From Agaricus subrufescens (taxonomy: Eukaryota; Basidiomycota; Agaricomycetes; Agaricales; Agaricaceae), in assembly GCA_029945375.1 (NCBI GenBank), contig CM057066.1, forward strand, positions 806,001 to 870,000: a DNA stretch of 64,000 nt, written 5' to 3'. Positions 45,363-54,852 of the stretch are shown here, in pieces; position 1 is the stretch's first letter, and each line of letters opens with the position of its first letter. The position numbers were made by a program, and so were the translations under genes. A model generated the notes under the pieces. That model ran no database searches and was not told the origin of the DNA. It saw nothing but the letters and a program-made list of their open reading frames with translations.

Positions 45363-48300
45363 CGATCAGATCCACCCACCATTTCTCTAGCGCGCGTACA
45401 ATAGCCAATAACTCCTTCTCGTGCACAGGATAGTTGAGCTCTGCCTTTTTAAACGACTTTGACTCGAACGCCACAGGCCGGGCAGACTCAAATGTTTTAC
45501 CAAAGCTCAGCACAGCGCCGCTACCAGTGTCAGATGCATCCGTCGAGACAAAAATGCGATTCTCCCCAAGGGAGGTATAATCAATAGTCGTGAGGCACTC
45601 ACGAGACAAAACCAGCCGTTTAATACTATCAAAGGCACTCTGATGAGAGTCGGTCCAGTCAGGAAACTGCGAATCCATATCCTTCTCTGTCAACCGAGAC
45701 AGGATTGCGGAGTACCGAGCCAGGTCAGGCAAAAAGACAGCAAGATATCTCACAAGGCCCAAAAAGCGGCGGACCTCCTTTGCCGATTGTGGGACTGGCC
45801 AGTTGACAATGCGGTCCACCTTACGGTCGTCCGCCTCAATTCCCCTCGCACTGATACGATGCCCCAAGAAGTTAATTTCCGTACAAAACAATTTCGTCTT
45901 CTTTAGATTGCAATAGAGGCCGGAGTCCCGCAAGGCCTGCAAGATGAGCCTTACATTGCGCTCGTGCTCCGCCAATGTTTCTGACCAAATCACGATATCA
46001 TCAAGGTACATGCAGCAGATCTTGCCAATGTGCTGGTGGAGTGCTTTGTTGATACGCCGCTGATGTATGGCAGGCGCATTCCTCAGGCCCATGGGCATCA
46101 CAACCCACTCGTAGGAGCCAAAAGGCGTGGACACAGCCGTCTTGCCAATGTCCTTGCGCCGCATCCTAGTCTGGAAGAAGGCACTAGTCATGTCGATGAC
46201 CGCAAAGAATTTCCCTCGTGCACAGTCATTCAACACGTCATCAACTTTCAGTAGGGTGTAGTTATCTGGGATGGTATTTCGATTCAACTCTCGGTAATCA
46301 TTAACCCACTGCGGCGGGGCATCAGGGTCAGCCTTCGGAATGCAAAACGAGGGAGAGGCATGTGGTGAATCGGATGGTCGGATACAACCAGCATCAAGGT
46401 GCTCATCAATCAACCTCTTCCACGCCTGTTTATAGCGACGTGGGCAACTGTATGTTCTGGGTCTCACAGTCTTAGACGGATCCTTCAGGTTGATTTCGGC
46501 CTCAATATCCTTTGGCAGTGCCGATACATTGGGCATCTCCGCGAAAATGAGTGAAAACTCAGCTGTTATCTTCTCATGTAGCCGCCGCAGGATCTCCTCA
46601 TCAATTATAGAGGTAATGCGTTCCTGGATTGCAGCGACCACAGTTTGCACATCTGATGTATGTGTATGCGGACTCATGGCCAACTTCGTTGCCAGAAGTT
46701 TCTCTTTCAGGTCTTCAATCAGAGTTTTTCTGTAGCGGGCGGTCGTTTTCAAAAGACGCCTCTCGGCCACCCTCCGCTCAGACACTGTTTGTGCAGGCTT
46801 ACGTGGCTGTTTCTTAACTCCAACATTATCACCTAATAGATTGTAGTTCTGCTTCTTGTCCGTAACGATCCGAGCTTTGCTGTCAATCACAATTGAGTTT
46901 GCTGTCAAAAAGGGCATTCCCAAGATAATTGGACAGGACAATTCATTGACAATTAACGCTTTAACACTACGAGCGGAATAAGACAGATCGGTAGAGGAAA
47001 GGGATAACACGGCGAATTCTTTGAGAGAAGAGCGTCCAGACGACATTGCACCGCGTACAGAAAAAGAGTCCTTAAGTGGGTATCGCTGCAGGCCAAGCTC
47101 GCTAACTAGGGTGTCGCGGATGAGGACAACATGTGCCCCACAGTCAAGGAGGGCAGTTGTCTTCACTGGAAAATCATCGTTAGGTCCCAATACAGAACAG
47201 TCCCAGTAGAGATGTTGACCACGTACGTCACTACGGGTCGTGTCCCCTTCATCACCGAGGAACGCGATTGCATCACTGTCCTCGCCAGAGTCATCGGAAG
47301 GTTCCTTGTCAGCCGGCACAACGCTATTGGCAGCGTCCTTCTTCTGTTTCTTAGCAGGACGGTCGGAAGAGGCGGATGAGGACCCGGAGCCACGCTTGTC
47401 GCCGCTGGCCTCCTTGCCCTTACTGAAAGCATCAATTTCGGCTTGTGTCGGTTTTTGAACAGTTCGATAGCCCTCCCCCCGAGGAAAAGGTGCCGTACAT
47501 TCCAGAGATCTGTGGTTCTGCAGAACCTTCCTACACTTGAAGCATCCATTGAACTTCACTAGGATGGCGCGCTCGTCATCGGTCAAGGCCGGGCAGTAAT
47601 CGTTTTCAGCAGAACCGGCAGGCTTCTTCTCCGTCTTACGAGATCTACCACCGGTCGAGGTACCAGCATTCCCCACACCGGAACCTCCCGCATTAACAGA
47701 ACCAGACGACCCAACCTTGGCATTGCGAATACGTTCCGCTTCCATAAGTGCATCCCGAATCGCTTTCTGTTGTCGGCGTCGAATGTTGTCTAGTCGCTGC
47801 ACCTCATTTTCCCATTTAATAGAGTCAGTGATCGTATAAACATAAGAGCCAGAAGGGGTAGGCGTCTCGAATACTAGCCTCATGAGGTCCTCGCACAAAT
47901 GAGACTGTAGGAAGCTCCGGAAGGCCATGTCATCGAAATGAAACGCCGTCCCGACCAGAACAGAATTCTTCCTTTTCACCCTGGTTGCCCAGTCAACAAA
48001 CTTTTCACCTTTCTTCATAGAATCAGATTGAAGACTGTTGTAGACTTCTAATTCCCAGTTATCCTGTAAGAACCGTTTCCGGATCTTGTCCATGAAAAGC
48101 GTAACGGTCGTCCCAACGGGTTGTTTACCAGCCTTGATGTTGACCCACTTCATGTGTTCACTATTCGCGAAACACCCAGCAATCTTTTTCAGACGTCGCT
48201 TCTCATCAGTGATACCTTTATCCTCGAGGTATACCTCCACATAATCCTCCAATTCTCGGAGAATGTAAGGGGTCAACACCGTCGCAGTAACCCTAGGTAA

Positions 48301-48954
48301 CCCTAGAACTTTTGGTATCTCGATACCGTCACAGAGTACGATAGCATTACCCATATCGTCGGAGGAGGAAGAGTCGGAGTCGGAAGAGTCGGAAGAATCA
48401 CAGGAATCAGAAAGGGGTACAGAAGGCAACGGCCCAGGTGGTGGAACAGGTGCAGGCGGTAACGAACCAGTAGGGGTAGTAGGAGCAGCCGGAGCGGCAG
48501 GAATAGGCACAGTGGGAGAGTTAAGAGCGGAAATGACACCAAGGCTCGGTGTATGCGGTGTCATCGGCAGTAAACCAGATGTATCGCCCGGTATCACAGG
48601 AGTGACAGGTCGGCTAAAATGTCCCAGGACAGAGGTCGGCGATAAAGGTACAACACCAGATGGAGCTGTAAAACCAGACAAAGGATTTGTCAGAACGGTC
48701 ATTGTATGCGGTAAAGGAGTGCACATATGCGCACAAAACGGTAGTATATCGGTATTAGCACCCAGAGGGGCTACAGCAGTATCAGATTCAAGTGTTGGCC
48801 CGACAGGCCTTGGGATAAAAGTCTTCCCAGAACGCAGGACGCTAGCGGACAGTCTGCGAGATCCGAAAGAGGATGACGCGGCAGTATCAAGTTCCCCGTT
48901 GGCCGACTTAGAACGAGTCTTTCGTGAGGCAGCCACATTGGAACCTGTTGGCAT
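45319..48954 (-). CDS. Retrotransposon gag-protease-reverse transcriptase-RNase H polyprotein (proximal part)
   Basis: The ATG at 48954 opens 1211 codons without a gag/pol boundary, so Gag and Pol are one polyprotein. Gag covers roughly residues 1-480 with a nucleocapsid knuckle at about 469 (CFKCRKVLQNHRSLEC, CX2CX6HX4C, wider than the usual CX4H spacing). The protease active site is ALLDCGAHVVL (about 601), with Cys where most have Thr or Ser. The reverse transcriptase shows FAVIDMTSAFFQTRM and the catalytic MYLDDIVIW (about 981). RNase H begins at FVSTDASDTGSGAVL (about 1138) and the frame ends prematurely at 45319, in the middle of RNase H, because of the 4-bp duplication. Confidence 0.95.
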   Translation of the reverse strand: MPTGSNVAASRKTRSKSANGELDTAASSSFGSRRLSASVLRSGKTFIPRPVGPTLESDTAVAPLGANTDILPFCAHMCTPLPHTMTVLTNPLSGFTAPSGVVPLSPTSVLGHFSRPVTPVIPGDTSGLLPMTPHTPSLGVISALNSPTVPIPAAPAAPTTPTGSLPPAPVPPPGPLPSVPLSDSCDSSDSSDSDSSSSDDMGNAIVLCDGIEIPKVLGLPRVTATVLTPYILRELEDYVEVYLEDKGITDEKRRLKKIAGCFANSEHMKWVNIKAGKQPVGTTVTLFMDKIRKRFLQDNWELEVYNSLQSDSMKKGEKFVDWATRVKRKNSVLVGTAFHFDDMAFRSFLQSHLCEDLMRLVFETPTPSGSYVYTITDSIKWENEVQRLDNIRRRQQKAIRDALMEAERIRNAKVGSSGSVNAGGSGVGNAGTSTGGRSRKTEKKPAGSAENDYCPALTDDERAILVKFNGCFKCRKVLQNHRSLECTAPFPRGEGYRTVQKPTQAEIDAFSKGKEASGDKRGSGSSSASSDRPAKKQKKDAANSVVPADKEPSDDSGEDSDAIAFLGDEGDTTRSDVRGQHLYWDCSVLGPNDDFPVKTTALLDCGAHVVLIRDTLVSELGLQRYPLKDSFSVRGAMSSGRSSLKEFAVLSLSSTDLSYSARSVKALIVNELSCPIILGMPFLTANSIVIDSKARIVTDKKQNYNLLGDNVGVKKQPRKPAQTVSERRVAERRLLKTTARYRKTLIEDLKEKLLATKLAMSPHTHTSDVQTVVAAIQERITSIIDEEILRRLHEKITAEFSLIFAEMPNVSALPKDIEAEINLKDPSKTVRPRTYSCPRRYKQAWKRLIDEHLDAGCIRPSDSPHASPSFCIPKADPDAPPQWVNDYRELNRNTIPDNYTLLKVDDVLNDCARGKFFAVIDMTSAFFQTRMRRKDIGKTAVSTPFGSYEWVVMPMGLRNAPAIHQRRINKALHQHIGKICCMYLDDIVIWSETLAEHERNVRLILQALRDSGLYCNLKKTKLFCTEINFLGHRISARGIEADDRKVDRIVNWPVPQSAKEVRRFLGLVRYLAVFLPDLARYSAILSRLTEKDMDSQFPDWTDSHQSAFDSIKRLVLSRECLTTIDYTSLGENRIFVSTDASDTGSGAVLSFGKTFESARPVAFESKSFKKAELNYPVHEKELLAIVRALEKWWVDLIGVPFTVLTDHRTHA
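45323..45333. repeat. 4-bp tandem duplication that breaks the pol frame
   Basis: The plus strand reads GCGTGCGTGCG here. One GCGT/GTGC unit is extra relative to the reading frame on both sides, converting the gag-pol frame into the integrase frame. No slippery heptamer or stem is evident, so this reads as a mutation rather than programmed frameshifting. Confidence 0.75.
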
Positions 48955-49195
48955 AACAAAAAAAATTCAATGATGGACAGTGCAAATACGAGTGTGCAGA
49001 CATAAAAAAAAGTGTAAGCACGGGGCCTCACTTACGACACGCAGTCAGATACGTAGGCACAACATATATTCCGATAAAGGAAAAGAGTCCTTATGATACG
49101 CGTATACGAAGAGAGAGATATAGAGAGAAAGAGAACAAGATGTAAGAGGGAGAGATGATGGATGAAAGAAGGTAACCCGTTATCGCTTAGAGCGG

Positions 49196-49209
49196 CCCTT
49201 TATATATGG
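49196..49209 (-). promoter_or_regulatory. LTR TATA box
   Basis: On the element strand, CCATATATAAAGGG lies about 20 bp downstream of the TGACGTCA palindrome. It should set the start of the genomic transcript about 25-35 bp further into the LTR. Confidence 0.6.
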
Positions 49210-49228
49210 CCAGTTAGTGATCGGTCAG

Positions 49229-49236
49229 TGACGTCA
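49229..49236. promoter_or_regulatory. CRE/ATF-type bZIP site in the 5' LTR
   Basis: The perfect palindrome TGACGTCA, the consensus for CREB/ATF family bZIP factors, sits just upstream of the LTR TATA box. By analogy with fission yeast Tf elements, stress-activated transcription is plausible but is inference. Confidence 0.5.
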
Positions 49237-49266
49237 GCTCTTGTCAGTAGTAAGCTCTTGCTTACA

Positions 49267-49271
49267 CCGAC
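49267..49271. repeat. Target-site duplication, right copy (CCGAC)
   Basis: Identical to the five bases at 42998-43002 on the other side of the element. Confidence 0.9.
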
Positions 49272-50003
49272 TTACTGATGCCAAGTACCCACCTCTCCCA
49301 TCCATATAAATCCCAATACATTTTCAGAAACATCTCAACTGTTTTACGATCCCGTCTTTTCAGGAGGTGCTCCAATTCTCTTCCACCCCCCTTTCATTCT
49401 ATCATACATCCCTTTTAAAAGCCTACACACTCAAACCGATCCAGAACTAGCAGCACAAATAAAGGAGTGGAGTTGGGAGTGCCTGTTTCATCTACTCACT
49501 AGATATCAATACGAGGGAGTCTCTTGGGAACCGAAATAATCGGACACCAGTATTTCCATGACCCTCTTCTTCAAACAGATCCCCAAGCGTTCAGATCACA
49601 GCCTCCTTTTCTAATGAAACGCCTTAAATGCCTTCATCAAATACCACCCTCTAACTGAGAGAGAGGTGTAAATTTCGACCACCACTCCAATACTCACGTA
49701 CATTAACCTCAAGTACCACAGATAATCTCAAAAATTACCTTCAAAACTTAACCGAAATTCTTCAAGAGTCATACTAACAATATTTCGAGTGATTCTTTGG
49801 TTCAGAAAATCCATCACACATCTCCCCCTTTAATAAAAATCAAAAATTGTATAGGTATATCACCCCGCCCCCACCTCCAGTTAAAACACACACACACACA
49901 CACACACAACCACCAAAACCAAAAAAACACACACACAAAAAAACAACCAAAATCTTTTATAGATCCTCACACCAGACCAAGACCAAGCCCCACATCCTCA
50001 ACC
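49272..50003. other. Intergenic spacer, A/C-rich on the plus strand
   Basis: The 3' flank of the LRR gene beyond the retrotransposon, with a CA dinucleotide tract (about 49887-49909). No gene is supported. Confidence 0.55.
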
Positions 50004-53000
50004 TCACACCGCCGAAGAAGCAGAAGCAGAAGCCTCAACCTCCGTCTCCCTCCTCCTCTTCACAAACATCGGCACCTGAGATAACAAATTCGGCGATTCA
50101 CCTCTACTCATCGAAGAAGAAGATCCCGCAACACCCAACGTCGATGGCGATGGCGAAACCCCACCACTCCCACCACCATTGCCATTGCCATTCCCAGAAG
50201 GCGAAGACGCTATCACTCCCATAATCGAACTCGAGCTCCTCCTAGGTATATACGGTCTCGGCGACACTGGTGATTTCTGTCCCTGCCCTGGCCCTTGACC
50301 CTGTTGCTGCGGTGATTGTGCCTGCTGCTGCTGTAGCTGTTGTTCTGCCCCCGTCGGACTATAATGATTATAACTAGGACTATAAATCGTTGGTGTCCCC
50401 ACCGAAGGTGACGGTGGCGACCCAGGCGCAACACCCAACGGATCAATACCATCAGCCGGACCCAAAATCGAGTCCATTCCGAAATCATCAAGAATAGGTC
50501 GAGGTGGTGGACGTTCAACCATCGCTTCAAGCAGCTAACATTACGAAAAAAATCATATCAGTCAATTGAAACAAAACAGGGATACAATGAGTCAAGGATA
50601 ACATACCTCCTTCCGTAAATCCTCACCCGCATACTCCCCCTCTAATTCTTCAGGCCCCAAAAGTACATTCCCTTTCCTAAATATCTCTCCCTCTTCTTCC
50701 ACCCAACTTCTTGACCTAAAAAAAAGCCCAAAAATCAGTCCTGAACCAAAAAAAGAACACCATTCCTTTCAAGACATACCGTTCGGTAGGTGACGGCATC
50801 ATAGCAGCAATTTCCTCCGGAATACCATACCTCCCATCCTCCTCCTCATCCTCCGAATTAATAACATACGAAGGACTAAGCACTTTCTCAGTTTCCTCCT
50901 CCTCAGGTTCCGCCCGACCTTTTCCCTTATCAACACGGGGCGTCGTAGGCGTGTCAATCACTTCCTCATCCTCCTCCACACTCTCATGAGCATCAGTAAC
51001 ACCATTCACATTCCCGTTCCCGACATTACCACCACCGGTCGAACCCGCCACCACACCACTAGCAGAACCCCCATCCAGATTCGCATCCTCAACTCTCCCA
51101 TCCAACGACAATCCTAACCCTTGTAGAACCAATTTAGGCCTCTTCTCCTCATTCCCATTACTACCACCAAGAGAGGGAATCCTCCCAAGAACACCCACTA
51201 GTTGATCATTCACACTCAATAGTTCCTCCAACCGTTTCTGATCATCAACAGTCTCCTGAATCGCCGCCCTTAACTCGACGATAATCGCTCCACTCGTAGT
51301 CGCCAACTCTTCTAGACTCTGCTGTTTTATATGGTTGTTGCTACTGACTTTCGGCGTTGAAGGTGATGGTGATGATGGTGATGGTGATGGGGGTATAGGT
51401 GAAGACTGTGCGAGGTTGGATAATTGGACTATACATGCTCTAGCTCGCGTCACAACGTCGTTCTCCATCTGAAATAACTTTCAGTCCCCATCCTTTTAGG
51501 TAGAGAGCCGATACAACACACCTTTTCCTGTTCATCCTTCCTAATCGATTTCGCCAATTCACTATCCTCAATCAACCCCCACACCCCCTTCTTCTGCCCT
51601 CTACCACTCACAACATGCGAGGCAGGAGCCGTCTCCGAAACCGCAGACGACGGTGTCGAGCCCGGCGTTTTCGAATTCTTCTCAGCCTCTTCCGTATTCC
51701 TCACACAAGTGTTCAAAATCTCACGGCACATCCTAAATAAACGTAAAAATTAGACACTTGACTCTAGCCGTAAGAAAAAGAGTGCGACTCGCTTTGCAAA
51801 TTTCTCATCTGCAGGAGGAATATTAAGGTCTAAACATCTCATAACATGATTTCCCTTCAGGCCGGAATTAAGAGCCATTACGCCGGCTAGGTCAATGGCA
51901 TTGTTCGTCAAGTCCAAATGAAGGAGGGACGTCGATTCTGGAAGAAACTCTGCCAGTGCTATTGCACCAGCAGACGCCAAGTGTGTCGAGGAGAGGAAGA
52001 GACGCTTGAGTGAAGTGTTCAACGTAAACGCTGTTCGCAGAGATTGGATCTACAAGTGGCCATTAGATCGAGAGAGGGTAGCAGCGGGTAGTGAGGGAAC
52101 ATACACCGTCCAAACTCGGCCCTGAACACGGATTCTTGCTCATATCCAGCGTCTCCAGGCATGAATTGTATTTCTAACAGCCATGAGCCACATATCACAT
52201 GGAAGCCCATATATCACATACCAAAGCCTCGGCGATAGCGACCAAGCCCATCACATCCAATTTGTTTTCACTCAGGTTTAACAACTTGAGTGTCCTATTG
52301 CGTTTCAGCACTTGAGCGAGATAAGAGATCCCATTCTAAACCCCATCAGTTACGTAACAACTTCAGAGCAACGGCACTCACTCGCAAGTCATTGCCCTTG
52401 AGATCCAAGGTTTTCAAAGCTCCTAGACGGGGTAGAGCATCTAATGCTCGTACACGATCCAATAAGGCAGCACTTGGACCTGTATCATGCCTTGTGCTTG
52501 ATGATGACGATGTAGAGTGATCATGCTTCATAGGAACAGGATGTCTCATAGTTATGCCTCCCTGCGAAGATGAGGTGATGATTGGGATTTGCTGGCCAGT
52601 AGGAGTCAGCGGAGGGTTTGCATTATTAACACGTCGTCTGCTCTTGGGTATATACGGAGTGTAGGTGGTTTGGACTGGCCCTTGAGAAGGGTGTCGGGGA
52701 GGAGGCAGGACAGGTCCGGTTTTGGTTGGCGGTGGCACGGGTTGTGGGGTTGAAAGGGGGGAAGGAGGAGGCAGGCTGACGACTGATTGACTGGGGGATG
52801 ACGTAGTTGAAGATGTGGGGGTGCCAGAATTAGATGGAGCGGGGGACATGAGAATAGGCATAGTATCTGGATAGTCCCGGATCATGAGTGCCAGTGGGAC
52901 GCCGCCTGCAGAAGTGATGCGGTTATGGCGCAGGGAAATGTGTTTGAGGGAAGATGTGCGTACGGCACGGCCTGCGGATACAGTCAGACGGGGAGGAGGG

Positions 53001-53967
53001 GGACAGCGATTAGATCGTCTCACAAAGTACCTCCAGGGCTGCGGGACGCAGCGAGCAGTCGTCGAGGCGCAGCGACTCTAGGCCCTGTTCCGGTGGGGTC
53101 TCAAGCGCAGCTATGATGTACTCGATCGATTTCTTATCCAGGTTGTTCTGGGCGAGGTCGAGGAAGCGCAGGCTCTGGGATTTCTTGACATAGGCACCGA
53201 TGAGTCTGAATGCGGGGGCCTTGAGACGGCGATTGGATGCGACGGAGAGAAAGGAGAGGGAGCCTGAGATGAGGAGCGCATGGAGGATGGGTTTGAGGGT
53301 CTAGACGGTGCGTAAATAATGGGCGAAAAGAAGACGAAGGGGCGTACCAGGTCGTCGAGGTCGCACTCGCGGAAGACGACCTTGCGGAGGCCCCAGTCTA
53401 TGGTAAAGACGTCGGAGAGGACGGAGGCGGAGGCGGGGGTGAGCTGCACGCCGGAGAGATCTACGGTGCGGGGGGCGGTGTGGGAGGCGAGCTGGGGAAT
53501 TGAGGGGGCGGGACGGGGAGAAGGCAAGGGGGGAGACGGACCTTGAACGCGGCGGCGATTGCGGGATCGGGCTCCTCGTCGCAGCCCGCGCAGCACTCGC
53601 GGTAGAAGGAGACAACCTTGTCCATGTTCCACCAGCCCTCGGGCTCTGCGCCGGGGCTGGCGGGGGGCCCGCGGAGGACCCTGCGGCGGCGCTCGAGCTC
53701 GCGGACCTCGATGGCGCGCTTCTCGTCGCGGAGGGCGGGGGTGGAGGGGGGGCTGAGGGAGGAGATGGGGTAGACGATGGCTATTTCGGGGAGGATAAAG
53801 TGCGCGCGCTTGAGGGGCGTGGCGTGGGCATCGTCGGGGGCGGGGGCGGGGCCGGGGAGGAACTTGGAGAAGCGGGCGAGGAGGGAGTGGGAGGCGGGGG
53901 CGGGGCGCTTGAGGATGGAGCGGGCGGGGGCGGGGATCGTCACGGCCGACGACGACGGGGAGCACAT
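50004..53967 (-). CDS. Leucine-rich-repeat protein, PP1 regulatory subunit 37-like
   Basis: PPP1R37-type proteins are LRR inhibitors or targeting subunits of protein phosphatase 1. The ATG at 53967 begins a first exon (53967-53542) with RSILKRPAP, KRAHFILPE (an RVxF-like PP1 docking site with Ala in the hydrophobic slot) and MDKVVSFYRECCAG. The following exons, 53491-53348, 53300-53024 and from 52971, join in frame and carry ribonuclease-inhibitor-like repeats. Examples are LRKVVFRECDLDDL, LRFLDLAQNNLDKKSI, LKHISLRHNRITSAGG, LKTLDLKGNDLR, LKVLNLSENKLD and LLHLDLTNNAIDLAG. Inside the repeats is a Pro/Ser-rich insert at about 52820-52480. The C-terminal third (below about 51730) is disordered, acidic and Ser/Pro-rich, ending near 50004. 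At least ten exons. The repeat family is secure; the PP1 role is inference. Confidence 0.8.
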
Positions 53968-53988
53968 GGCGGCGCGTGCAGAGATAGA

Positions 53989-54010
53989 TAAATAAATAAA
54001 TAAATAAATA
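53989..54010. repeat. AAAT microsatellite between GST and LRR genes
   Basis: About five to six AAAT units in the 69-bp gap between the GST stop and the LRR-gene start. Being AT-rich in a GC-rich surrounding, it may coincide with the core promoter of the LRR gene. Confidence 0.8.
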
Positions 54011-54036
54011 CAGCGGAAATAAACAATGATAAACAG

Positions 54037-54816
54037 CTAGCACTCGTCCATCCACTCGCGGCAGCGCTCGTACAGCCGCTGCCAGCGCCCGCCGTGCCAG
54101 GTCCGCACGCGCGCCCAGCCGTCGTGCGCCGCCATGCGCTCGATCCACACCAGCACCGAGCACAGCGCAAAGTCCGCGTAGCTCACGTGCTCCCCCATCG
54201 CCACCACCCCGTCCCCGTCCCCGCCGTTCTTGTCCAGCACCATCGCCAGAAAGTCAAACTGCTCCTTCACCGCCGCCCACGCCTGCTCCCGCTGCGCCCC
54301 GCTCAGCACCCCGCTCGCCCCCGGGAAGTGCGACCGCGACCGTTCCGGCAGCCCCTGGTGGCTCAGCGGTATCATGATCGGCAGCAGCGGCTTCGCAAAC
54401 ACCTCCTGGATATAGTGCACAAACAGCGTCTGCATCGCCCGCGACCCCGTCGGGAACACCTGCCGCGCCGGATACCGCGCCTCGAGGTACTCTGCAATCT
54501 GGTTCGCGTTCGACAGCACTTCTGGCGCGTTCGCGTTCCGCGACGGGTCCACGATCACCGGCAGCGAGTACACCGGCCGCCCGTCGCTGCGTGCGGCCGT
54601 CGGCGGCGCGTTGATCGACCGCAGAGTAGTCTCCACATCTGGAAAGTCCACCCAGACCGTCCTGTAGGGCAGACGCTTGTAGTTCAATATAAATCTAATC
54701 ATCACGTCAGTCATCTATAATAAAACTCCCGACCAACCACACACTCACCGGACGCGCCAAATATTAGGTGCCCATGGCTGGGGGGTATGCCCAGGCACGT
54801 CGTAAAGCGTAATCAT
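54037..54816 (-). CDS. Glutathione S-transferase (fungal GSTFuA/etherase-related type)
   Basis: GSTs of this wood-rot-associated branch bind glutathione and conjugate or deglutathionylate small aromatic compounds. Two exons (54816-54749 and 54694-54037), separated by a 54-nt intron, join in frame to 241 residues. The start MITLYDVPG at 54816 is the conserved N-terminus; an upstream in-frame ATG at 54852 would add 12 residues. The thioredoxin-like domain has APNIWRVRFILNYKRLPYRTV and SLPVIVDPS, with SNANQIAEYLE contacting glutathione. The C-terminal helical domain includes GEHVSYADFALCSVLVWIE. The catalytic Ser or Cys of classical GSTs is not obvious by eye. The gene is much more GC-rich than its surroundings. 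Confidence 0.92.
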
Positions 54817-54852
54817 TGGAGGTGCCGACGATCTGTAATGGTGTCTCGACAT

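Larger units (their letters stand above)
43003..49266 (-). mobile_element. Ty3/gypsy chromovirus LTR retrotransposon, complete but with a disrupted polyprotein
   Basis: A 6264-bp element in minus orientation with 254-bp LTRs (43003-43256 and 49013-49266) bounded by TGTAAGCA/TGCTTACA and a 5-bp target duplication. Domain order is gag with a zinc knuckle, aspartic protease, reverse transcriptase, RNase H, integrase and a C-terminal chromodomain, the order that defines chromoviruses. Comparing the LTRs by eye I find a single difference (CACAACG versus CACAACA around 43050 and 49060), so insertion is very recent. A polypurine tract (GGGCGGGGAGGAG on the minus strand, 43257-43269) adjoins the 3' LTR. 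I find no standard tRNA primer-binding site after the 5' LTR. The element is disabled in cis by a 4-bp duplication in RNase H. Confidence 0.97.
49013..49266 (-). repeat. 5' LTR of the chromovirus (right in window)
   Basis: 254 bp. On the element strand the promoter elements come first: the CRE palindrome (49229-49236), then CATATATAAAGGG (49196-49209). After these lies a pyrimidine-rich leader (CTTTCTCTCTATATCTC). It is almost identical to the other LTR. Confidence 0.95.
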
